Shown piece after piece: positions 7,970 to 16,285 of a DNA stretch of 64,000 nt. Numbering within the stretch: position 1 is the first letter of the stretch; every line of letters starts with the position of its first letter. The DNA is from Polynucleobacter cosmopolitanus. GTDB lineage: Bacteria > Pseudomonadota > Gammaproteobacteria > Burkholderiales > Burkholderiaceae. The stretch covers positions 1-64,000 of the forward strand of contig NZ_NJGG01000003.1 in assembly GCF_002224225.1 (NCBI RefSeq), given 5' to 3'. A model generated the notes under the pieces. The model ran no database searches. It was not told the DNA's origin and saw only the letters and a program-made list of their open reading frames with translations. A program made the position numbers and the translations under genes.

Positions 7970-9853
7970 ATGCAGATGATTAGACCCTTACTTTTACCCC
8001 TCATTTTAAGCTTGTCAGTTTTGACGGGGTGGAGTGTCTCAACAGGCGCATTGGCCGCCCACGGCTTTGCCCAGTATGGCGACCTGCAATATCCCCCGGG
8101 ATTTAAACACTTCTCTTACGTCAATCCAAATGCACCCAAAGGCGGAACTATCTTTTTGCCTAATCCTGATCGCAGGACCAGTTTTGACAAATTTAACCCT
8201 TTTTCAATGAAGGGTGTTGCTGCACCAGGCGTTGCTCAATTGATGTTTGAAAGTTTGTTGATTGGCAGCGCTGATGAAGTGGCGTCGTCTTATGGGCTTT
8301 TGGCCGATGATGTGAGTTTGGCCAAAGACGAATTAAGTGTGACCTTTCGCTTAAACCCATTGGCCCGCTTTAATGATAATTCTCCGGTATTGGCCAAAGA
8401 CATCAAATACTCTTTTGACACTTTGATGAGTAAATTGGCCAGTCCGCAATTCAGAACGGTTTATGCAGATGTCAAACAAGCGGTGATCATTTCTGAGCGA
8501 GTGATTCGTTTTGACTTTCATCGTAAAAATACCGAATTGCCACTTTTGGTTGGATCAATGCCCATCTTCTCTGAAAAATGGGGCAAGGATGCGCAGGGCG
8601 CGGGAAAGCCATTCAATCAATTCACTTTTGAAAAACCAATTGCCAGTGGCCCATACCTTATTGAGAGCTATGACATTGGTAAAAACATCGTGTTCAAGAA
8701 AAACCCAGAATACTGGGGTGCTGAACTGAATGTCCGTGTTGGCTTTTTTAATTTCGAAAAAGTTTCTTACCGTTTATACAAAGATGACACAGCAAGAATA
8801 GAAGCTTTCAAAGCAGGTGAGTTCGACACATTGGTTGAATACCGCGCAAAGAACTGGGCCAAGAGTTATGTTGGACCTAAGTTCAGAGATGGCACTTTAA
8901 AAAAACAACATTTCCAGCATCGCAACGGAGCAGGGATGCAAGGCTTTGTGATGAACACGCGTCATCCGATTTTCAAAGATCAGCGTGTTCGCCAAGCTTT
9001 GACCTTGGCATTAGATTTTGAGTGGATGAACCGTCAACTGTTTTATGGCCAATACCATCGCATTGATAGTTACTTCTCGAACAGTGAGTTGGGTGCATCT
9101 TTTGAGGCTGGTAGTTTGCCAAGCGCACAAGAACGAAAATTATTGGAGCCTTTGCAAAAAGCCTATCCTCAGCACTTCCCAAAGAATGCATTGGGCCCAA
9201 TGCTTTTGCCTGTGACCACTGAGGAACCCTCAAGCTTGCGCCAAAACCTTAGAAAAGCCAGAGAGTTGCTGGCACAAGCTGGCTGGGTCTACAAAGATGG
9301 TGCTTTGAGAAATGCCCAAGGACAAGCATTCCATTTTGAGTTCATGGACGATGGTGGCGCCATGTCGCGCCTGGTATCTGCGTATGCGCGCAATCTTGAA
9401 AAGCTGGGCATGAAAGTAGATATCAGAACCACTGATTACGCTTTGTATCAAAAACGTTTAGAAGAATTTGATTTTCAAATGACCAGCATGAAGTTCCCTG
9501 ACTCGCAAAGTCCTGGCAATGAATTGTGGGATCGTTATGGCAGTCAATCTGCCACCACCAAGGGCTCAGACAATATTCTTGGGGTGCAATCTCCCGTGGT
9601 TGATGCTTTGATCTCATCCATTGTTAAGGCTCAGACCAGAAAAGATCTCATCACGGCAACAAGAGCTTTGGACAGAGTATTGACTCACAGCTATTACATC
9701 GTGCCTCATTGGTACAGTGCCACGCATCGAGTAGCATACAAATCAGATATGGGGTTTTCAATACCGCCCAATTATTTCGCAGCTGAATCATGGATTCTTT
9801 CCACTTGGTGGCGCAATCCTCCATCAAATTCTCAAGCAGGAGCTGGGCGATGA
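7970..9853 (+). CDS. yejA: Peptide ABC transporter, periplasmic substrate-binding protein YejA
   Basis: Family 5 solute-binding protein (SBP_bac_5), which captures oligopeptides in the periplasm for the YejBEF importer; in E. coli this system also takes up microcin C. The 627-residue product begins with a signal peptide (basic start, LLLPLILSLSVLTGW core, cleavage near residue 30 at ALAAHG). Mature-domain features include the FNPFSMKG and ASGPYLIESYDIG blocks typical of YejA. Possible starts are TTG 7961, ATG 7970 and ATG 7976; none has a ribosome-binding site, and 7970 fits the candidate promoter best. It overlaps yejB by four bases (ATGA) and heads a four-gene operon. Confidence 0.9.
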   Translation: MQMIRPLLLPLILSLSVLTGWSVSTGALAAHGFAQYGDLQYPPGFKHFSYVNPNAPKGGTIFLPNPDRRTSFDKFNPFSMKGVAAPGVAQLMFESLLIGSADEVASSYGLLADDVSLAKDELSVTFRLNPLARFNDNSPVLAKDIKYSFDTLMSKLASPQFRTVYADVKQAVIISERVIRFDFHRKNTELPLLVGSMPIFSEKWGKDAQGAGKPFNQFTFEKPIASGPYLIESYDIGKNIVFKKNPEYWGAELNVRVGFFNFEKVSYRLYKDDTARIEAFKAGEFDTLVEYRAKNWAKSYVGPKFRDGTLKKQHFQHRNGAGMQGFVMNTRHPIFKDQRVRQALTLALDFEWMNRQLFYGQYHRIDSYFSNSELGASFEAGSLPSAQERKLLEPLQKAYPQHFPKNALGPMLLPVTTEEPSSLRQNLRKARELLAQAGWVYKDGALRNAQGQAFHFEFMDDGGAMSRLVSAYARNLEKLGMKVDIRTTDYALYQKRLEEFDFQMTSMKFPDSQSPGNELWDRYGSQSATTKGSDNILGVQSPVVDALISSIVKAQTRKDLITATRALDRVLTHSYYIVPHWYSATHRVAYKSDMGFSIPPNYFAAESWILSTWWRNPPSNSQAGAGR

Positions 9854-10932
9854 ACAGTGCTTTGTGGAGATACATTGCTCGAAGAATCTTATTAATGATT
9901 CCAACACTGTTGGGCGTCATTACTTTGACATTTGCGGTGATTCAATTTGTACCAGGCGGCCCTGTTGAGCAAATGATGCTTGAGCTCAAAGGTCGGGGTG
10001 ATGCCAGCGTTGCCGCCGTTGAATCATCAGGTGGTGGTAACTTTTATCGCGGTCGCCAAGGCATTGATGAAGAGCGTCTGAAAGAAATTAAAGCCTTGTA
10101 TGGATTTGATCAGCCTCTTTGGGAACGTTACATCAATATGTTGGGTCGCTTTGCCATGTTTGATTTAGGCCAAAGTTATTACCAACACAAAAGTGTTGGA
10201 GATCTTGTTCTATCAAAAATGCCTGTCTCGATCAGTTTGGGGCTTTGGACATTTTTGATCACTTATTTGATATCAATCCCACTCGGGATTAAAAAAGCGG
10301 TGCGTGCTGGTACTCGTTTTGATACAGCAACAAGTGTAGTGATTTTGATTGGCTACGCCATCCCAGGATTTGTATTGGGTGTTCTATTGCTTGTGCTGTT
10401 TGGTGGTGGTAGCTTCTTCCAGTTATTCCCCTTGAGAGGCTTGACCTCAGATAACTGGGCAGAGCTCAGTTTGATTGGTAAGGTCATGGATTACTTTTGG
10501 CATTTGGTGTTGCCCATCACTGCATCGGTGTTAGGTAACTTTGCCGTCATCACCATGCTCACCAAGAATTCTTTTATAGAAGAGATTCGCAAACAATATG
10601 TGATCACTGCCAGAGCCAAAGGTTTGAGTGAAGACAAAGTGCTTTGGAAGCATGTGTTCCGTAATGCGATGATTCCTTTGGTCACAGGTTTCCCATCTGC
10701 ATTTATTGGGGCCTTCTTCACAGGTTCTCTATTGATTGAAACTTTATTCTCGCTTGATGGCTTAGGGCTCTTGTCCTACGAAGCGGTCATGAAAAGAGAC
10801 TATCCAGTGGTTTTGGGTACTTTGTATTTATTTACTTTGATTGGTTTATTCACCAAATTAATTTCTGACATTGCTTACGTCTTGGTAGATCCTCGTATTC
10901 AGTTTGACAGCCAATCTGGAGGTCGATCATGA
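9850..10932 (+). CDS. yejB: Peptide ABC transporter permease YejB
   Basis: Inner-membrane permease of the dipeptide/oligopeptide type, 360 residues with about six transmembrane segments. The first helix is IARRILLMIPTLLGVITL near the N-terminus and the cytoplasmic EAA-type loop appears as VITARAKGLSEDKVLWKHVFRNA, which contacts the ATPase. A poorly conserved periplasmic insert follows the first helix, as usual for YejB/DppB proteins. ATG 9850 overlaps the yejA stop (ATGA) and is preceded by AGGAG, so it is preferred over in-frame codons upstream that lie inside yejA. Confidence 0.92.
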   Translation: MNSALWRYIARRILLMIPTLLGVITLTFAVIQFVPGGPVEQMMLELKGRGDASVAAVESSGGGNFYRGRQGIDEERLKEIKALYGFDQPLWERYINMLGRFAMFDLGQSYYQHKSVGDLVLSKMPVSISLGLWTFLITYLISIPLGIKKAVRAGTRFDTATSVVILIGYAIPGFVLGVLLLVLFGGGSFFQLFPLRGLTSDNWAELSLIGKVMDYFWHLVLPITASVLGNFAVITMLTKNSFIEEIRKQYVITARAKGLSEDKVLWKHVFRNAMIPLVTGFPSAFIGAFFTGSLLIETLFSLDGLGLLSYEAVMKRDYPVVLGTLYLFTLIGLFTKLISDIAYVLVDPRIQFDSQSGGRS

Positions 10933-11984
10933 AAAAGGGATGGCTTCACCAATTGAGAGAAAGTGATCAATGGGCTAGATTTAAGGCTAATCGTTTGGGC
11001 TACTGGAGTTTGTGGATTTTCACCAGTTTGTTTGTGTTGAGTTTGTTTGCAGAACTGATTGCCAATGATCGACCCATCTTGGTCAGCTATCAAGGTAGTT
11101 TGTATGCGCCGATTGTGAAGGATTATCCTGAAACTACTTTTGGTGGAGACTTCCCAACGCCGACGGATTATCTAGATCCCGACATTAAAAAAACGTTCAG
11201 TCAAAAAGGGAATTGGGCGATCTATCCATTGATCACCTATCGTTACGACACACTCAATTACTTCGCCAAGGAACCAAACCCAGCCTCTCCATCGCTAGAT
11301 AATTTGCTGGGCACTGATGATCGAGGCAGAGATGTGGTGGCGAGGCTAATTTACGGCTTTCGTTTATCAGTCTTGTTTGGTTTGTGTCTCACCATCATCG
11401 GCGTTGCCATTGGTGTGCTGACTGGCGCAGTGATGGGTTACTTTGGCGGTAAAGTGGATTTGATTTCTCAGCGCATCATTGAGGTTTGGAGTTCCATGCC
11501 TGAGCTGTATTTGCTGATCATTTTTGCATCGATCTTTGCCCCCAGCGTTGGTTTATTGATCATCTTGTTGTCTCTTTTTGGCTGGATGGGTTTATCGGAC
11601 TATGTGCGTGCAGAGTTCTTGAAAAACAGATCTTTGGAATATGTCAGAGCAGCTCAAGCACTCGGTTTATCAAGTCAACAAATCATGTGGCGTCACATTC
11701 TGCCAAACAGCTTAACGCCCGTGATCACGTTTTTGCCATTCCGCATGAGCGGCGCTATTTTGGCTTTGACGAGTTTAGACTTTTTAGGTTTGGGTGTTCC
11801 TGCAGATCAGGCCAGCTTGGGTGAGTTGTTGGCGCAAGGCAAAGCCAATCTCGATGCTTGGTGGATTTCTTTATCGACCTTTTTGGTATTGGCAGGAACT
11901 TTGATGTTATTGACATTCATGGGTGATGCCATGCGTGATGCCTTTGACACGCGTCGTGCGAAAGCAGTGAAGGTGGCAGCATGA
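10929..11984 (+). CDS. yejE: Peptide ABC transporter permease YejE
   Basis: Second permease subunit of the Yej importer, 351 residues. It has an N-terminal helix (GYWSLWIFTSLFVLSLFAEL), a long periplasmic loop with the LGTDDRGRDVVARL signature of DppC-type permeases, five further helices and an EAA loop (VRAAQALGLSSQQIMWRHILPNS). It overlaps yejB and yejF by four bases each (ATGA), so the operon is translationally coupled throughout. Confidence 0.93.
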   Translation: MKKGWLHQLRESDQWARFKANRLGYWSLWIFTSLFVLSLFAELIANDRPILVSYQGSLYAPIVKDYPETTFGGDFPTPTDYLDPDIKKTFSQKGNWAIYPLITYRYDTLNYFAKEPNPASPSLDNLLGTDDRGRDVVARLIYGFRLSVLFGLCLTIIGVAIGVLTGAVMGYFGGKVDLISQRIIEVWSSMPELYLLIIFASIFAPSVGLLIILLSLFGWMGLSDYVRAEFLKNRSLEYVRAAQALGLSSQQIMWRHILPNSLTPVITFLPFRMSGAILALTSLDFLGLGVPADQASLGELLAQGKANLDAWWISLSTFLVLAGTLMLLTFMGDAMRDAFDTRRAKAVKVAA

Positions 11985-13606
11985 ATCAAGAGGATTTCAA
12001 CTTGATTGATATCAATCACCTGAATTTGAGTTTTGGTAGAAAAACTGTCATCAGCGACTTCAGTTTAAAAATCAAGGCCGGTGAAAGAATTGCGATTGTT
12101 GGAGAGTCTGGTTCCGGTAAAACCTTGACCGGTTTGTCGATCATGGGTCTTTTGCCTGAAGGCGCGAACATCACTGGTGAAATCAATTGCCAAATTAATC
12201 AGAAGTCACAAAACTTATTAGCATTGAGTGAAGCTGAAATGCGCAGTATTCGTGGCAAAGACATTGCCATGATTTTTCAAGAGCCCATGACTGCTTTGAA
12301 TCCACTTTACACAGTGGGCAATCAAATCATGGAAGCGGTCCAATGTCACGAGCCAACTTTGAGTAATTACGTTTGCCAACAGCGTGCCATTGAACTTCTT
12401 GAAAGAACAGGGATACCTCAGGCCGCAGAACGTTTTTCATATTACCCACACCAGCTCTCAGGTGGACAACGTCAGCGCGCGATGATTGCGATGGCCTTGG
12501 CTTGTAAACCAAGATTGTTGATTGCGGATGAGCCAACCACGGCATTAGATCCTAGCTTGCGAATTCAAATCTTGGATTTATTAAAAGATTTGCAAGAAGA
12601 TGCCAAGTCGCATGGCGGTATGGCTGTGATTTTGATCACTCATGATTTGAATATGGTCCGTCATTTTGCCCAGCGTGTGGCAGTGATGTATCAAGGTAAG
12701 TTACTGGAGTGCAAATCCACTGAGGAAGTTTTTAGTCAGCCTGATCATCCTTACACCAACAGTTTGGTCAATAGTAAGCCAGTGCGCAACGTCTTACCTT
12801 TGGTGCCAATCGCGCCAGTATTACTTAAGGCAGAGCAGGTCAGTGTTGCTTATCCTCAGGCAGGCAAGGGTACGTTGGGTGGAAGCTTCGGTCGAGGTAT
12901 TCAACAATTCATCAGAGGCTTTCATTTTTCTGATTTATGGAAACGTGAATACCAACAAGTTGTTAAAGATGTGAGTCTTGAATTGCGCCAAGGTGAAACC
13001 TTGGGTTTGATTGGCGAATCTGGTTCGGGCAAATCAACCTTGGCCATGGCCTTATTGGATTTACTGGGTCAAACAGGTGCCAAAGTATCTGGTCAGGTTG
13101 AAGTATTGGGTCATGATTGGTTGAAGTTGAACGTATCAGAACGCAGTCGTCTAAGAGCTTCTTTTCAGGTGATTTTTCAGGATCCTTTTGGCTCCTTGTC
13201 ACCTCGCATGACAGTGGGACAAATCGTTGGTGAAGGCTTGTCTTTGCATCAGGCTGATTTATCGCCAGATGCCAGAAAAGCAAAAGTGATTGATGTTTTA
13301 AAGGAAGTTGGCTTGGATCGGACTGCTTACAGCAGGTATCCCCATGAATTTTCTGGCGGCCAAAGGCAGCGCATTGCAATTGCCAGGGCACTGATCTTAA
13401 AACCTCAAATTCTTGTCTTGGATGAGCCAACATCCGCTTTGGATGTCACGATTCAAAAGCAAATATTGGCCTTACTTTCAGATTTACAGCACAAATACAA
13501 CATGGCTTACCTCTTGATCAGTCATGATCTAGAGGTGGTTGAGGCCATGTCTCACCGTGTCATTACCTTGAAAAAAGGTAAACAAATCAAGCATCAAGAG
13601 CTGTAA
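11981..13606 (+). CDS. yejF: Peptide ABC transporter, fused two-domain ATPase YejF
   Basis: Cytoplasmic ATPase with two complete nucleotide-binding domains in 541 residues. Each carries a Walker A (GESGSGKT near residue 38; GESGSGKST near residue 345), an ABC signature (LSGGQRQR and FSGGQRQR) and a Walker B (LLIADEP and ILVLDEP). This fusion is the normal YejF form, corresponding to separate DppD and DppF. It closes the yejABEF operon; the next gene starts 46 bases later behind its own candidate promoter. Confidence 0.94.
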   Translation: MNQEDFNLIDINHLNLSFGRKTVISDFSLKIKAGERIAIVGESGSGKTLTGLSIMGLLPEGANITGEINCQINQKSQNLLALSEAEMRSIRGKDIAMIFQEPMTALNPLYTVGNQIMEAVQCHEPTLSNYVCQQRAIELLERTGIPQAAERFSYYPHQLSGGQRQRAMIAMALACKPRLLIADEPTTALDPSLRIQILDLLKDLQEDAKSHGGMAVILITHDLNMVRHFAQRVAVMYQGKLLECKSTEEVFSQPDHPYTNSLVNSKPVRNVLPLVPIAPVLLKAEQVSVAYPQAGKGTLGGSFGRGIQQFIRGFHFSDLWKREYQQVVKDVSLELRQGETLGLIGESGSGKSTLAMALLDLLGQTGAKVSGQVEVLGHDWLKLNVSERSRLRASFQVIFQDPFGSLSPRMTVGQIVGEGLSLHQADLSPDARKAKVIDVLKEVGLDRTAYSRYPHEFSGGQRQRIAIARALILKPQILVLDEPTSALDVTIQKQILALLSDLQHKYNMAYLLISHDLEVVEAMSHRVITLKKGKQIKHQEL

Positions 13607-13614
13607 GCAGGCAT

Positions 13615-13644
13615 TTGTTTGTAAGCAATTGTTCAGGTTATAAT
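13615..13644 (+). promoter_or_regulatory. Candidate promoter of the C40 peptidase gene
   Basis: TTGTTT (13615-13620), 18-base spacer, perfect TATAAT (13639-13644). The predicted start of transcription (about 13651) is within two bases of the ATG at 13653, so the transcript would be leaderless. Confidence 0.55.
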
Positions 13645-13652
13645 TGAACTTC

Positions 13653-14258
13653 ATGTCAAAAATACACCGCAACCTTCTTGCCGCCGTGGTTTTGCTGGCT
13701 TCCCTTCAAGTGGGGCCGGTATTTGCTCAGTCATCGACTGAGTCTGAGCCATTGCCAAAGTCATTTGCTTCCACAGTTTCATCAGCTGTTGTTGATAAAA
13801 CAGAGACATTGATCAATAACGCCATGCAGTTAATTGGTGTTCGTTATCGCTGGGGTGGTAACACGCCTCAAAGTGGCTTGGATTGCAGTGGTTTCGTGCG
13901 TTATGTTTTTAACGATACCTTCGGTTTTTTATTGCCTCGCAAATCAGCTCAAATGAGCAAAGTTGGTTTGGAGATTGGTAAAGAAGAGTTGCGTCCTGGC
14001 GATTTGGTGTTTTTCAACACCATGCGCCATGCGTTTTCTCATGTGGGTATCTACGTTGGCGACAATAAATTCATTCACGCACCATCCAGAGGTAAATCTA
14101 TCCGTGTGGATGACATGACCAAGGTTTATTGGGAAAAGCGTTACAACGGTGCGCGTCGAGTTGAAAACTCTACGGGTTTTGATGTGATGTCAGAAGAGCA
14201 GCGTCAACAACTGTTACTTGATTTCCAAGAGCGTTTGGAAAAAACTGGTCGTCTTTGA
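13653..14258 (+). CDS. NlpC/P60 (C40) family cell-wall peptidase, exported
   Basis: A 201-residue secreted cysteine peptidase that probably cleaves peptidoglycan stem peptides. A Sec signal peptide (LLAAVVLLASLQVGPVFAQ, cleavage near residue 26) leads into an NlpC/P60 domain with catalytic Cys78 in LDCSGFVRY, His130 in SHVGIYVG and His142 in FIHAPS. No lipobox is present, unlike the second C40 protein at 45063-45560. ATG 13653 is chosen over an in-frame TTG at 13644, which lies inside the -10 element. It sits directly behind the peptide importer yejABEF; a role in recycling wall peptides is conceivable but only inferred. Confidence 0.85.
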   Translation: MSKIHRNLLAAVVLLASLQVGPVFAQSSTESEPLPKSFASTVSSAVVDKTETLINNAMQLIGVRYRWGGNTPQSGLDCSGFVRYVFNDTFGFLLPRKSAQMSKVGLEIGKEELRPGDLVFFNTMRHAFSHVGIYVGDNKFIHAPSRGKSIRVDDMTKVYWEKRYNGARRVENSTGFDVMSEEQRQQLLLDFQERLEKTGRL

Positions 14259-14263
14259 TCCTT

Positions 14264-15196
14264 TTAGATTTTCAATAAGCTCTTTATTTGCAATATCTGT
14301 TTCATCGCAGATTCCTCACCCGCCAAAATTGCTGCATTTCTTGACTTAAAGTCAGTGCCTCTCATGCCTTTTAATTCAGGCTGAATGACCACATGAGCAA
14401 GATCCAATTCAAAAGTATTGATGCTTTTACTCATGATCGACGTTGTGTGTAAAAGAATGCCCAGGCTCCCAGAGCTGTCTTGGGAGCTTGGTTCGGTTGA
14501 TATGTTGACCGCAATCACAATATCAGCGCCCATTTGTTTGGCGTATCTGACCGGAACAGGAGATACCAAACCGCCATCCACATACTCTCTACCTTGAATG
14601 GTGGTGGGTTGAAAAACTCCAGGGATGCTGCAAGATGCCCGAACGGCTTGGCCTGTATCGCCTCGCTGAAATAAAACCCCGTTACCTGTTTGTAAATCCG
14701 TGCCAACAATCCCCAGCGGCATTGCTAAATTTTCAATGGTTTGGTTTTTTACCAAGCGATTCACCATGGCTTGAAGAGCGTCGCCTTTGATCATTCCACC
14801 AAATCGACCAGAGAAGGGCAGAGCCCAATCAGTGATAGCTGCTTCGTCTAATGACAAAGCAATTTTTTGTAATTCGGTGCCTTTGTAGCCTGCTGCGTAT
14901 AAGGCAGCAATCACGCTGCCGGCGCTGGTGCCAACCACCAGGTTTGGAAATATGCCTTGAGACTCCAGGGCTTTGATGACACCAATATGAGCAAAGCCTC
15001 GCGCAGCACCTCCACCCAAAGCTAAACCAATCACAGGTTTTTTACTTGGAATGCTGGAGCAAGACGTCAAACCACCAATCCCAAGAGCACCTAAACTGAT
15101 CAGGGTCAAAAAGTCTCGTCGAGAATTGTGGTAATCTAGATGATAATTATTCTCAATTGTATTTAAATCACTGTCTTGATCGGAGTTCTTATTCAT
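14264..15196 (-). CDS. Patatin-like phospholipase, probable TAT-exported lipoprotein
   Basis: A 310-residue RssA/patatin-family serine hydrolase. The phosphate-binding GGGAARG is at residues 61-67, the nucleophile elbow G-T-S-A-G places Ser91, and the catalytic aspartate is Asp207 in DGG. The N-terminus has a hydrophilic stretch, a twin-arginine-like SRRDFL at residues 25-30, a hydrophobic segment and a lipobox LTSC with Cys46, suggesting export as a lipoprotein via TAT. The start codon abuts that of the divergent iron-binding protein (CATATG), with no intergenic DNA, and the Fur box at 15141-15155 lies inside its first codons. It converges with the C40 peptidase gene with a 5-base gap. Substrate unknown. 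Confidence 0.82.
   Translation of the reverse strand: MNKNSDQDSDLNTIENNYHLDYHNSRRDFLTLISLGALGIGGLTSCSSIPSKKPVIGLALGGGAARGFAHIGVIKALESQGIFPNLVVGTSAGSVIAALYAAGYKGTELQKIALSLDEAAITDWALPFSGRFGGMIKGDALQAMVNRLVKNQTIENLAMPLGIVGTDLQTGNGVLFQRGDTGQAVRASCSIPGVFQPTTIQGREYVDGGLVSPVPVRYAKQMGADIVIAVNISTEPSSQDSSGSLGILLHTTSIMSKSINTFELDLAHVVIQPELKGMRGTDFKSRNAAILAGEESAMKQILQIKSLLKI
15141..15155 (+). promoter_or_regulatory. Fur box upstream of the iron-binding protein gene
   Basis: TGATAAT-T-ATTCTCA matches the 7-1-7 Fur consensus TGATAAT-n-ATTATCA at 13 of 14 positions. It lies about 42 bases before the ATG of the Fe3+ substrate-binding protein and inside the 5' coding part of the divergent patatin gene. Confidence 0.65.
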
Positions 15197-16258
15197 ATGT
15201 TGTTAACTAAAAAATACCTATTGGCGATTGTCTCTGCTTTTGGCCTAACTATTGGGTTAACTGCTGCATCACCGGCATTATCTCAGTCTTCTCAGGTATT
15301 GAACTTATATTCTGCACGTCATTATCAAACGGATGAGGCTTTGTATGCTGAATTCACCAAACAAACAGGCATCAAGATCAATCGCATTGAGGCTGATGAC
15401 AATGCTCTTTTAGAGCGTTTGCGCAGTGAGGGTAAAAATAGTTTAGCCGATGTGATTTTGTTGGTTGATGCAGCAAGACTCTGGCGCGCTGAAATTGAAG
15501 GATTTTTTCAGCCTATTCAATCAAAAGTATTGGATACAAGAATCCCTAAAAACTTTCGCTCGAATGATATTGGTCAGGGCAGTCAGTGGTTTGGTTTTTC
15601 AAGCAGGGCTCGCGTGATCGTTTACAACAAAGCAAGCATGAACCCAAAAGATGTTGATACCTATGAAAAACTAGCTGACCCAGTTAATAAAGGCAAGGTT
15701 TGCACTCGTTCAGGTTCTCATCCTTATATGTTGTCATTGATAGGTGCCATGTATGAGCGTCAAGGTGAAGCAAAAACGGAGGCTTGGGCCAAAGGCATGG
15801 TGGCGAATATGGCTCGTGCGCCCAAGGGTGGCGACACAGATCAAATCAAAGGAGTTGCTTCAGGTGAGTGCGGGGTGGCGTTGACCAATTCCTATTATTT
15901 GGCGCGCTTGATGCGCTCTACTAAACCAGCGGATATGCAGGTTGTGGAAAAAATTGGTTTGATTTGGCCCAATCAAGCGACTTCTGGTGTTCATATGAAT
16001 ATTGCGGGTGGCGCTGTGGCTAGTTATGCCCCAAATAAAGCTGCCGCTATTAAATTTCTTGAATACTTGGCCAGTGATTCAGCTCAACAATACTTCGCTA
16101 ATGGTAATAATGAGTGGCCCGTTGTGAAATCTGTAAAAACCACGAATGAAGCATTAAATAAGTTAGGAAACTTCAAACAAGAGAATATTTCAATTGCATC
16201 TATTGGTAAAAATCAAATTTATGCACAAAAAATATTGGATAGAGTGTCCTATAAGTAA
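15197..16258 (+). CDS. Fe(3+) ABC transporter substrate-binding protein (FbpA/AfuA-like)
   Basis: A 353-residue periplasmic ferric-ion binding protein of the transferrin-like FbpA class. The signal peptide has a basic MLLTKKY start, a hydrophobic core and a cleavage site near ALSQS. Conserved blocks include LYSARHYQTDE at the mature N-terminus and the metal-coordinating tyrosine pair in TNSYYLARL. ATG 15197 has a GGAG at 15182-15185; an upstream in-frame TTG (15176) is less likely. No permease or ATPase genes follow: the next gene is ccoI, so the partner transporter must be encoded elsewhere. The Fur box upstream supports iron repression. Fe3+ is inferred from family and Fur site. Confidence 0.85.
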   Translation: MLLTKKYLLAIVSAFGLTIGLTAASPALSQSSQVLNLYSARHYQTDEALYAEFTKQTGIKINRIEADDNALLERLRSEGKNSLADVILLVDAARLWRAEIEGFFQPIQSKVLDTRIPKNFRSNDIGQGSQWFGFSSRARVIVYNKASMNPKDVDTYEKLADPVNKGKVCTRSGSHPYMLSLIGAMYERQGEAKTEAWAKGMVANMARAPKGGDTDQIKGVASGECGVALTNSYYLARLMRSTKPADMQVVEKIGLIWPNQATSGVHMNIAGGAVASYAPNKAAAIKFLEYLASDSAQQYFANGNNEWPVVKSVKTTNEALNKLGNFKQENISIASIGKNQIYAQKILDRVSYK

Positions 16259-16285
16259 AAAGAAAGCCTAGAATCTCAGGCTGAG

